Assembly: GCA_964404765.1 (NCBI GenBank)
Contig: CAYOLL010000099.1
Coordinates: 1-22,821 of the forward strand
DNA: 22,821 nt
DNA from: CAYOLL01 sp964404765 [NCBI: uncultured Gemmatimonadota bacterium]
GTDB taxonomy: Bacteria; 4572-55
Direction of reading: 5' to 3'
Below the pieces are notes generated by a model that saw only the letters and a list, made by a program, of their open reading frames with translations, made no database searches and was not told where the DNA came from. Shown piece by piece: positions 7,384-14,740 of the stretch. The first letter of the stretch is position 1. Every line of letters starts with the position of its first letter. A program made the position numbers and the translations under genes.

Positions 7384-8271
7384 ATGCACGATCCGGAAAT
7401 CCCATTGCAAGCGCTTGATCAGCTCTGGTTTCAAGTGGCCGGCACGCGCTGTAATATTGCTTGCGACCACTGTTTTATCAGTTGCAGCCCGACCAACCGT
7501 ACTTTCGACTTTATGACGCTTGCAGAAATTCAAACCCGTTTAGAGGAATCCATCTTGCTGGGCGTCAGAGAATACTATTTTACAGGCGGCGAGCCCTTTA
7601 TGCATCCGCAGTTGTTGGATATTTTGGCATTGACACTCCAATATGGTCCCACCAGCGTATTAACAAACGGAATGCTTCTAAACGACACGGTTGTCCAAAA
7701 ATTGCATGAAATAGAAGCCGGCACAAACTATTCGCTGGAAATACGCGTCAGTCTTGATGGCTATACGGCGGAGATGAATGATCCAATTCGTGGTAAAGGT
7801 GTGTTCAAAAAAACAATTGCCGGCGTTCAGCGCTTAGTCCGTCACCATTTTTTGCCCATCATTACCATTGCCAAAACCTGGGCGGACACCGCCGATGCCG
7901 AAATGCATGCCGATTTTGTCGCCTTGTTGAAATCTATTGGCTACGACAGACCACGCTTAAAGATTTTGCCGGCTTTGAAAATTGGCCGTGAGATCGCGCG
8001 CGACCGTGGCTATGCCGAGCACGAGCGCATCACTCCGGAAATGCTGGCCGATTACGACACCACGCATCTGTTGTGCGCGTCGGGTCGAATCGCTACCAAT
8101 CACGGCATTTATGTTTGCCCAATTTTGATTAATGAACCGGCAGCGCGGCTTGGCGGAACGCTGACCGAATCTTTCAAAAATGCACTGCTATGTCATCAGG
8201 CTTGTTACACTTGCTATTTATATGGTGCGATTTGCGCTAATTTTGCCGCAGGGACTACCGATGGGGCCTGA
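7384..8271 (+). CDS. Radical SAM protein with SPASM-like C-terminal cysteines
   Basis: 295 residues. The core radical SAM cluster motif is C23-x3-C27-x2-C30 (TRCNIACDHC), and an extra Cys34 follows. YYFTGGEPF (about residues 64-72) is the SAM-binding GGE motif, and LTNGM and RVSLDG are further barrel strands. The C-terminus has CASGRIATNHGIYVC and then C-x3-C-x2-C-x6-C, resembling a SPASM/twitch auxiliary Fe-S region, though the spacing is not exact. Members of such families modify peptides or other substrates by radical chemistry; no substrate can be named here. No strong ribosome site is seen (GGA at 7369-7371, 12 bases away). The stop codon lies 11 bases inside the next gene, so the two are translationally coupled. 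No short precursor peptide gene is evident nearby. Confidence 0.88.
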   Translation: MHDPEIPLQALDQLWFQVAGTRCNIACDHCFISCSPTNRTFDFMTLAEIQTRLEESILLGVREYYFTGGEPFMHPQLLDILALTLQYGPTSVLTNGMLLNDTVVQKLHEIEAGTNYSLEIRVSLDGYTAEMNDPIRGKGVFKKTIAGVQRLVRHHFLPIITIAKTWADTADAEMHADFVALLKSIGYDRPRLKILPALKIGREIARDRGYAEHERITPEMLADYDTTHLLCASGRIATNHGIYVCPILINEPAARLGGTLTESFKNALLCHQACYTCYLYGAICANFAAGTTDGA

Positions 8272-9100
8272 TTCACAACCCGTTTATCACAAAGTTGCGC
8301 TGATTGGCGGTGTATACAGCAACTATTTAGCTTTACAGGCTGTGCTGGATGATGCCCGACGGCGTGGCGCTGAGGCAATTTATTGTCTGGGTGATGTCGG
8401 CGCATTTGGCCCGTACCCCAACCGTTCCTGCGAAATTTTACGTGGAAATACCATTCCGACCATCCGCGGTAATTATGACGACGCTATCGGGCATGGCCGG
8501 AGCGATTGCCAATGCGGCTACACCGATCCGCGCGACAACTACTTTGCCCGCCTGAGCTATGCCTACACCTATCAAAACACCGCCGCAGAACATCAGCAGT
8601 GGTTTTGTGATTTGCCGGCGGAAATCCGCTTTTTTTTAGGTGAGTATCGAGTGCTGTTATGTCATGGCTCACCACGGCGCACCAATGAGTTTTTATGGGA
8701 ATCAACCACCTCAACCCATTTTTTAAGCAAGCTTTGCGCGGACTATCAGGCCGATATCATTTGCGCAACGCATACCGGTTTGCATTGGCAACGGCGTCTA
8801 CCATGCGGAAGTTGCTTTGTCAATGTCGGCGTGGTTGGCCGCCCGGAAAATGATGGCCACACGAACATTGGCTACACTTTGCTGACGCTTGAAGCTGATC
8901 GCAAAAAAACCAAAGAAATATCCGCTGATGGCCGGCTGACCGTTGAGTACATCCGGGTCGAATATGACTTTCAAAAATTAGCCGCGGATATGCGGTCAGA
9001 AAACTTGCCGGAAGAATTTGTACAAACCATTTTAACCGGCTGGTGGACAACCTGTCTGGAAATTCTGCCGGCTAAAGAACGCAAACGAGGACGTTACTAA
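8261..9100 (+). CDS. Calcineurin-like metallophosphoesterase, divergent motif I
   Basis: 279 residues from the ATG at 8261, which has AGGGA about 8 bases upstream and overlaps the end of the radical SAM gene by 11 bases. Recognisable motifs in order: GGVYSN (16-21) where the family normally has (S)DxHGN, LGDVG, RGNYDD, LCHGSP and ATHTG-LH, then FVNVGVVGRPENDG. The motif I Asp and His are replaced by Gly17 and Tyr19, and the terminal GHTH is reduced to THT. The second metal-site residues (GD, GN, H) remain, so the enzyme may use one metal or have changed activity. It shares an operon with the radical SAM and HKD genes. The family hydrolyses phosphomono- or diesters; the substrate is unknown. 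It is cytoplasmic by the lack of a signal peptide. Confidence 0.85.
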   Translation: MGPDSQPVYHKVALIGGVYSNYLALQAVLDDARRRGAEAIYCLGDVGAFGPYPNRSCEILRGNTIPTIRGNYDDAIGHGRSDCQCGYTDPRDNYFARLSYAYTYQNTAAEHQQWFCDLPAEIRFFLGEYRVLLCHGSPRRTNEFLWESTTSTHFLSKLCADYQADIICATHTGLHWQRRLPCGSCFVNVGVVGRPENDGHTNIGYTLLTLEADRKKTKEISADGRLTVEYIRVEYDFQKLAADMRSENLPEEFVQTILTGWWTTCLEILPAKERKRGRY

Positions 9101-9795
9101 TGAGCGCTTTTAATCAATATGAAGACCTTTTGCGTCGCACATTTGTCGATCAATCGCTGACTAAGGAAGAGGCAGCCACATTGCGCCGATTAGTTGTCGC
9201 ATCGGCCAATCCGGATGAAACACGGCGGTTTATTCGCAACCGGGCCTTTGACTTTGGGCGGGAAGGACTTAGCCGGCCCATGACCGTCGCGCTTTTAAAC
9301 TGGCTGGAAGATGTCGTCAAAGCTGTGGATGTGGAACACGCCGCGGTGACGCCGATTCAGTCCGCCGCCTATTTTAGTCCCGGCGACGCTTGTCGGGAAG
9401 CGATAATTGCCCAAATTGAGGAAAGCCGGCGCAGCATTGATATTTGCGTCTTCACCATTACCGATAATCGAATTTCCGATGCCCTGCAAGCAGCGCAGCG
9501 GCGACAAGTGCAGCTGCGCATTATTACCGACGACGAAAAAGCCCGCGACCCAGGCAGCGATATCGGCGTGTTAAAACGCGCCGGTATGCCCATCGCCACG
9601 GATGCCGGGCCGGACCACATGCATCATAAATTTGCCCTGTTTGATCACACGGTTTTGGTGAGCGGCAGTTTTAACTGGACGCGCAGCGCTTCCAACGCTA
9701 ATTTTGAAAATGTGACTGTGACAACCGATTCTGCTTTGATCACAGCATTTAGCGGCGAATTTGAGCGGCTCTGGAAAACACTCGGAAAAATTTAA
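9100..9795 (+). CDS. Single-HKD phospholipase D / Nuc-type protein
   Basis: 231 residues. The start codon overlaps the previous stop (TAATG), with GAGG just upstream, so it is the third gene of the same operon. An N-terminal helical region (about 1-85) precedes the PLD domain, which begins AYFSPGDACREAIIAQIEESRRSIDI. The catalytic motif is H175-x-K177-x4-D182, followed by SGSFNWTRSASNANFENV. One HKD motif per chain is the arrangement of the Nuc/MitoPLD group, which acts as a homodimer on DNA, RNA or cardiolipin. No signal peptide or TM segment is seen, so a cytoplasmic phosphodiesterase, probably a nuclease, is inferred. Position after a radical SAM protein and a phosphoesterase suggests joint action on a phosphate-containing substrate, which is speculative. 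Confidence 0.87.
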   Translation: MSAFNQYEDLLRRTFVDQSLTKEEAATLRRLVVASANPDETRRFIRNRAFDFGREGLSRPMTVALLNWLEDVVKAVDVEHAAVTPIQSAAYFSPGDACREAIIAQIEESRRSIDICVFTITDNRISDALQAAQRRQVQLRIITDDEKARDPGSDIGVLKRAGMPIATDAGPDHMHHKFALFDHTVLVSGSFNWTRSASNANFENVTVTTDSALITAFSGEFERLWKTLGKI

Positions 9796-9839
9796 CCCTG
9801 TACTATCCGGAATTATTCACCACGACATTTTAAAGTAAC

Positions 9840-9942
9840 TTCTCAAAAAGTATTGGCAAATCGAACCTTGCGAAGGCTTCAGTGCACAACTTCGTCAAAT
9901 TTGCAGAAAAGCCTTCGCAAGGTTACCAATGGTTATTGAGAA
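9840..9942 (+). repeat. Intergenic palindromic repeat, copy C, with flanking direct repeat
   Basis: 103 bases, nearly identical to copy B in both arms and centre, with the same 14-bp inner stem. It is bracketed by ACATTTTAAAG at 9825-9835 and again at 9946-9956, an 11-bp direct repeat that could be a target-site duplication. A CACCACGA remnant just to the left resembles the ends of the 16482 element. Confidence 0.88.
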
Positions 9943-9967
9943 ACCACATTTTAAAGGACTTATAAAA

Positions 9968-11071
9968 TTGACTATCGACCGCAACCGACTTTTTTTATCT
10001 ACTGTAAAACATGTTGTTTTCGTCATGTCTTTACTTAATCTGTTTCCAAACAAAACTTACGCGCAGATTGAAATGCGCTCGGCCCGCATGGTTGGCTTAG
10101 CCGGGATGCTTGGCACGGCGCCGGTGGATGCCGACGCTCTTTTTGCCAATCCGGCGGAGCTGGGTGATCCGTTCAAAAGCGCGGCTATGTCCACGGCGCG
10201 GTATCACTTAAGCTGGTCACCCGATTCTTTAATGGCATCCGGCGGGGAGCTGAAGAGCAGCGGTTATACGGTTCAATATCATCAACCTTTTTTTGGCGTG
10301 GCTTTTCACAAAGCCACTCAAACAGCAAGATTAACAGACACTGGGAATCCATTTAACCACAATTTTTTGGCTTCAGATTTATGGAATGTGCGGGTGGGAG
10401 TCTGCAATAATTTTGGTCAGGATAATGCAATTGGTTTTACCGCCATTTATCAGCGCTTTGAGTATAAGCAACAGGATAACAGCCGCAAAAACTACAACTA
10501 CTTGGCAGCCGACGCCGGAATTTATCACAATAGCCAAACAATGCGCGTAGGCACGTACGTTCAAAACGTCTACGCGCAAAAAAAACAAACACCACGCTTT
10601 GATGACTATGGCGGCGTCATTTTGTTAGAACGCGAGCCGCGTGATCTTCATGTCAGCCTTAGCTTGGTTCGTAACAATCGCGGAGCGCTTCTGGCGGATG
10701 TCGGCGGCTTGCTTTCCGAGGAGTTGGCGGTCAATGCATTAGATGACCCGGATACGCTGGCGGCGTCCTGGTCAAAGTGGAAATCACATCTTGTTTACAG
10801 TATTGGCGCAGAGACGATACTAACCAAAGGCTTTGTGGTGCGGCTGGGCTTTAAACGCGGGGAAATGCTGAGCTTTATTGATTACGCTAATCAGCGGCTG
10901 GTCTATAAAATGCGTTCCCAGTACGCAGGCGGCGTGCGGCTGGTCTGGAATCATTTATTAACAGATGTGGCGGTTAATATGCAGGAAAAATCCAATATGT
11001 TTTATGATGAAACATTAGATACAAAGAAACGTGTTTTTACGTTTATTCTGACGTTCCAATATCTTTTTTGA
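9968..11071 (+). CDS. Outer-membrane beta-barrel protein, PorV/PorQ-like
   Basis: 367 residues from a TTG at 9968, chosen because AAAGGA (9953-9958) lies 9 bases upstream. An in-frame ATG at 9929 lies within the repeat and lacks such a site. The N-terminus has a basic segment, a hydrophobic stretch (VVFVMSLLNLF) and a likely signal cleavage after NKTYA. The mature start RSARMVGLAGMLGTA...ALFANPAELGD is like the opening of PorV/PorQ and UPF0164 barrels (shared 'G..A..D...NPA.L' pattern). Alternating beta-strand sequence fills the rest, and the protein ends in FTFILTFQYLF, an aromatic C-terminus usual for outer-membrane barrels. Exact function is unknown. The family link is moderate; outer-membrane location is well supported. 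Confidence 0.75.
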   Translation: MTIDRNRLFLSTVKHVVFVMSLLNLFPNKTYAQIEMRSARMVGLAGMLGTAPVDADALFANPAELGDPFKSAAMSTARYHLSWSPDSLMASGGELKSSGYTVQYHQPFFGVAFHKATQTARLTDTGNPFNHNFLASDLWNVRVGVCNNFGQDNAIGFTAIYQRFEYKQQDNSRKNYNYLAADAGIYHNSQTMRVGTYVQNVYAQKKQTPRFDDYGGVILLEREPRDLHVSLSLVRNNRGALLADVGGLLSEELAVNALDDPDTLAASWSKWKSHLVYSIGAETILTKGFVVRLGFKRGEMLSFIDYANQRLVYKMRSQYAGGVRLVWNHLLTDVAVNMQEKSNMFYDETLDTKKRVFTFILTFQYLF

Positions 11072-11174
11072 CCATGCCTGAAAAAGTCCGCTCGCAGTTT
11101 AACCACACGGGTCAACAGTTTGCAGATAAAAAATGTCCTGCCGGGCGAAGTCAAAACACGTTTTTCGGCTCGAT

Positions 11175-12164
11175 TTAATCCGTATGACCTTTCCCCTGAT
11201 AAGCGATGCCGCTCTTTATTAAATCATGTAAATGGATGACCCCAATCGGGTGGCGAATCCCATCGAGAATAACCAGCGACGTAATATTGTGATGCTCCAT
11301 TAATTCCACCGCTTCGACCGCTAAACGATCCGCGGAAATGGTTTTGGGCTGACGAATCATGACTACGCCGGCAGGCTCATTCAACGGGTCGCGGCTGTGC
11401 GACAGCCAGCGTCGCAAATCGCCGTCGGTGATAATACCGCATAATTGACCGGCAGGGTCGATAACGGCAGTCATACCCAGGCGCTTGGCGGTCATTTCCG
11501 GCAGCACATCCCGCATCAGGGCGTTTTCCGGCACAATCGGCACTTCAGCGCCACGCCGCATGATGTCGGACACTTTTAGAAGAGACCGGCCGATGCTGCC
11601 GCCAGGATGATTGCGGGCAAAATCTTCAAGTTGGAAATTTTTTAGTTTTAACAAGGCAATGGCCAGGGCATCGCCTAAAATCAAGGTGATGGTTGTGCTG
11701 GAAGTTGGCGCCAGATCAAATGGGCACGCTTCTTTAGGCACACTGATATCCAGGGTAATATTGGCATAGCGTGCCAGTTCAGATTTTGGATTGCCGGTCA
11801 AAGCAATGATTTTGCAGCCATAACGGCGAAATACCGGGATTAAGCGGTTCAGCTCCACGGTCTCGCCACTTTTGGAAATCGCAATAATGACATCTTCGGC
11901 AGAAACCAAGCCCAAATCGCCATGAATGCCTTCAGCCGGGTGCAAAAAGAGCGCTACGGTTCCGACACTGGTCATGGTCGCGGCAATTTTTTTGGCGACA
12001 AGACCGGATTTGCCCATGCCGGTAAAAATGACGCGCCCGCGGCTGGCGGCAATCAACTCGACTGCTTGCGCAAAATGCGTGTCAATCCGCTCGTGCAGTT
12101 GCTGCACGGCTTCCAATTCGATCCGCACCACTTCCAGTCCGTTACGAATAATATCCGTTGTCAC
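11175..12164 (-). CDS. kdsD: D-arabinose-5-phosphate isomerase
   Basis: 329 residues from a GTG start. The N-terminal SIS domain carries FTGMGKSGLVAKKIAATM, HPAEGIHGDLG and ISKSGET, and NHPGGSIGRSLL leads into two CBS domains (about 200-325, with ITDGDLRRWL in the first). This is the KdsD/KpsF architecture at the usual length. It interconverts ribulose-5-phosphate and arabinose-5-phosphate, the first step to KDO for LPS inner core, in the cytoplasm. It lies 65 bases downstream of kdsC on the same strand, and the pairing confirms the pathway. The start has no clear ribosome site. The 103 bases between its stop and the convergent barrel gene show no clear terminator. Confidence 0.95.
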   Translation of the reverse strand: MTTDIIRNGLEVVRIELEAVQQLHERIDTHFAQAVELIAASRGRVIFTGMGKSGLVAKKIAATMTSVGTVALFLHPAEGIHGDLGLVSAEDVIIAISKSGETVELNRLIPVFRRYGCKIIALTGNPKSELARYANITLDISVPKEACPFDLAPTSSTTITLILGDALAIALLKLKNFQLEDFARNHPGGSIGRSLLKVSDIMRRGAEVPIVPENALMRDVLPEMTAKRLGMTAVIDPAGQLCGIITDGDLRRWLSHSRDPLNEPAGVVMIRQPKTISADRLAVEAVELMEHHNITSLVILDGIRHPIGVIHLHDLIKSGIAYQGKGHTD

Positions 12165-12229
12165 AAGAACGCTCGCTTAACCTGAAATTTTTCGGGTTCA
12201 ACACGTCACTACGCCATGACCCCCGGTTT

Positions 12230-12763
12230 TTAGCTGTCTACCAGCGCCGAGTCCACAATCCCGTCCCAGCAGCCTTGTGCTTTTAATAAGAATTCGATGC
12301 CTTCACGGACAGCGCCGCGCCCCCCGTTGGCCTGCGTAATCAACTTAGCGACGGTGCGCACTTCCGGGGCGGCATCGGCCGGGGCAACGGCAAATGCTAC
12401 TTTGCGCATGGCTTGCAAATCCAGCAGGTCATCGCCGAAATAGGCTGTTTGCTCGGTTGTCAAGTCATGATGCGCCATAATTTCCTGCAAGCATTCCCAC
12501 TTTTGTTTGATGCCCTGGTACACTTCCGTAATCCCTAATTCTTCGGCGCGTTGGGTAACAACTTTTGAGTTCCGCCCGCTGATCACCGCCACTTTAAAGC
12601 CTAACTTGAGCGCATAAAAAATAGCGCTACCATCCCGCACAAAAAAGTTTTTGGACTCATTCCCGTGCGAATCATAAATAATACAGCCGTCGGTCAATAC
12701 GCCGTCCACATCTAAAGCGATCAGCCTAATTTTCTTGGCAACCTCAATCAGCTCTGACTCCAT
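12230..12763 (-). CDS. kdsC: KDO-8-phosphate phosphatase (HAD IIIC)
   Basis: 177 residues, ATG with AGGAG (complement of 12771-12775) 7 bases upstream. HAD motifs: D18-V-D20 in ALDVDGVLTDG, ISGR (motif II), the conserved lysine in the GIKQKWECL segment, and YFGDDLLD (motif IV). The C0-type, capless small size matches KdsC, which acts as a tetramer and releases phosphate from KDO-8-P. First gene of the kdsC-kdsD pair. The divergent CorA gene starts 174 bases away, so that gap (12764-12937) should hold both promoters; a TTGACA occurs at 12836-12841 on the + strand but no well-spaced -10 is seen. Confidence 0.95.
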   Translation of the reverse strand: MESELIEVAKKIRLIALDVDGVLTDGCIIYDSHGNESKNFFVRDGSAIFYALKLGFKVAVISGRNSKVVTQRAEELGITEVYQGIKQKWECLQEIMAHHDLTTEQTAYFGDDLLDLQAMRKVAFAVAPADAAPEVRTVAKLITQANGGRGAVREGIEFLLKAQGCWDGIVDSALVDS

Positions 12764-12937
12764 TATATTTCTCCTTCCAGGTCAACTTCATGCGGTAATA
12801 AAATAGCCTGCTTATTGCGAATAAACCATAAGATATTGACAAAAGTAACCGGATATTACATCTTGTTGCGTATCTGCTAAACTATAGCCACAGAACTTGT
12901 GGTTAATCCACCATCCCCCCAATGAGGCGAACTGTTC

Positions 12938-14011
12938 ATGCCCCAGCGTCACCATAAAAAACGCTCCGGAAAGCTGGGTCTGGCCCCCGGCACCCCAGTC
13001 TATATTGGCGATACCAAAACCCATACGACACATACCGTGCGTATCCAATACAACGAAGCCAGTGTCGCCACTCAGACGGTAAAGCATTTTGAGGAGCTTA
13101 AAGACAACATTACCGACAAGACCGTCACCTGGATTAACGTGGACGGGGTGCATGAAGTTGATTTGATTGAGCACATCGGCAAAATGTTTAACCTGCATGG
13201 TTTGTCAGTCGAAGATATCGTCAATACGGATCAGCGTCCAAAAATAGAAGATCATGATAACTATCTTTACATTGTCTTAAAGATGCTGACGCTGAATGAG
13301 ACGACGTTCGAAGTCAAACCCGAACAAATCAGCCTGATCTTAGGGCACGGCTTTGTTATCTCATTTCAAGAAGATGAGGGCGATGTGTTTGATGCCGTGC
13401 GGGATCGGATCATGACCGGCAAGGGCCGGGTGCGCAAGTCCGGCTGCGACTATCTGGTCTATGCGCTGCTGGATGCCATTGTCGATCACTACTTTGTGGT
13501 TTTGGAAAAGCTATCGGAAAAAATAGAGCAGTTGGAAGATCAGGTTTTAGCCGACAACAAGCCATCCCCTATCCGAATTAAGCAAATCCACACCCTCAAA
13601 AAAGAAGTCATCTATCTGCATCGCACGATCTGGCCCCTGCGCGAGGTTTTTAGCGATTTTGCCAAGGCCGAATCTCCACTGTTGAAAGACACCACCCGTG
13701 TTTTTATCCGTGATGTGCTTGACCACACCATCCAGATTATTGAATCCATCCAGACCTTTCGCGATATGCTGACCGTGCAAATGGATATGTATTTATCCTA
13801 TACCAGCCACAGTACTAATGAAGTTATGCGCGTTTTGACGATCATTGCCACAATTTTTATCCCCATTACTTTTGTCGTCGGCATTTATGGCATGAACTTC
13901 AGGTTTATGCCGGAATTGGAGTGGGAATGGGGCTATCCGATGGTCTGGATTGTGATTATCTTTGCTGTAGCAGCTATGCTGGTTTATTTTAAGCGGAATA
14001 AGTGGCTATAA
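12938..14011 (+). CDS. corA: CorA-family magnesium/cobalt transporter
   Basis: 357 residues, GAGG about 10 bases before the ATG. The long cytoplasmic N-terminal part includes WINVDGVHEVDLIEHIG, GLSVEDIVNTDQRPKIED and a long helix region. Near the C-terminus are two membrane segments: one ending in the selectivity motif YGMNF (GMN at 318-320) and a second (MVWIVIIFAVAAMLVYF), with a basic tail KRNKWL. This is the standard CorA layout (homopentameric inner-membrane channel for Mg2+, also Co2+ or Ni2+). It stands alone, divergent from kdsC and convergent with the anti-sigma gene. The Thermotoga-type subfamily fits the N-terminal extension (PGTPVYIGD). Confidence 0.94.
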   Translation: MPQRHHKKRSGKLGLAPGTPVYIGDTKTHTTHTVRIQYNEASVATQTVKHFEELKDNITDKTVTWINVDGVHEVDLIEHIGKMFNLHGLSVEDIVNTDQRPKIEDHDNYLYIVLKMLTLNETTFEVKPEQISLILGHGFVISFQEDEGDVFDAVRDRIMTGKGRVRKSGCDYLVYALLDAIVDHYFVVLEKLSEKIEQLEDQVLADNKPSPIRIKQIHTLKKEVIYLHRTIWPLREVFSDFAKAESPLLKDTTRVFIRDVLDHTIQIIESIQTFRDMLTVQMDMYLSYTSHSTNEVMRVLTIIATIFIPITFVVGIYGMNFRFMPELEWEWGYPMVWIVIIFAVAAMLVYFKRNKWL

Positions 14012-14097
14012 TGCGGAGTAACTTCAAGCAGTTACACGCCAAGACCCTTTAGAGTCTGAACTTGACGTTTCTTGTAAGCAATTATGCTCGATGAGGA

Positions 14098-14535
14098 TTA
14101 TAAGCTTCGTGGCTTGAACTGATAGCTGATGTATAACTGAACACACATCCCCGGATTAAGCGGAATATAGTCCACTTTTTCTATCAAGCTGTGCATGAGA
14201 AAAACGCCGCGGCCACCCTTTTTTAACAAATTTTCATCCTTAAGCGGATCTTGCACTTCATCCAGCGAAAATCCTGACCCCTGATCGGTAATTCGAATGG
14301 TAAGTCCGTCAGGCTGTGCATCAAACTCCAGCCTGACATAAATTTCCGGATTGTAGCGGTTGCCGTGCTTGATGGCATTCGCCAGCGCCTCATCGACTGA
14401 CAGCACAACATTGTCAATCACCTGCTGCTCAAAGCCAAGATCACGGCAAAACTCTTCCGTAAATCGCACAAAAGAATATGTCAGCTCAACAATGCTGGGA
14501 AATGAAATAACAAGCGGCTTTTTTGTGATTATCAT
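14098..14535 (-). CDS. RsbW-like anti-sigma / serine-kinase ATPase
   Basis: 145 residues, a stand-alone HATPase domain. The N box is DEALANAIKHGN, the G1 box ITDQGSGF and the G2 box KKGGRGVFLM. These are the ATP-binding motifs of the GHKL fold in SpoIIAB/RsbW-type switch kinases, which hold a sigma factor or phosphorylate an STAS anti-antagonist. Neither the sigma factor nor an STAS partner lies in the window, so its target is unknown. The start lacks a strong ribosome site. It is transcribed towards corA; the 86 bases between the two stops contain only a small GTAACT/AGTTAC inverted repeat. Confidence 0.88.
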   Translation of the reverse strand: MIITKKPLVISFPSIVELTYSFVRFTEEFCRDLGFEQQVIDNVVLSVDEALANAIKHGNRYNPEIYVRLEFDAQPDGLTIRITDQGSGFSLDEVQDPLKDENLLKKGGRGVFLMHSLIEKVDYIPLNPGMCVQLYISYQFKPRSL

Positions 14536-14598
14536 TAGTAATTACACCCGATTTAAGAGCGATATTCGGACACGCGAAATCAAGAGGGAATCCATTCT

Positions 14599-14617
14599 CA
14601 ATTTCAATTTGAAATTG
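14599..14617. promoter_or_regulatory. 19-bp palindrome between divergent genes
   Basis: CAATTTCA-ATT-TGAAATTG, with perfect 8-bp arms, lies in the 205-base gap between the anti-sigma gene and the divergent B12/radical SAM gene. Symmetry and position suit an operator, but no promoter can be fixed next to it. Confidence 0.35.
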
Positions 14618-14740
14618 TTACCTTGAATTAAAGATAACAAGCGCATTTGTCAAGAAAAAACGTATCAAGCTTCGTTTTGTCTACATTATTTGCCACATCA
14701 GCCCAAGTCATGCAGACAAGCCAACTTTCAGGAAATAACT

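Noticed and set aside
7179-7516. Small + strand reading frames before the radical SAM gene
   Set aside because: They run through the TTTCGTGTA repeats and a perfect hairpin, then overlap the real gene in other frames. No ribosome site or family resemblance.
3338-9942. CRISPR array
   Set aside because: The repeats are single, kilobases apart and in both orientations, with no regular spacers and no cas genes.
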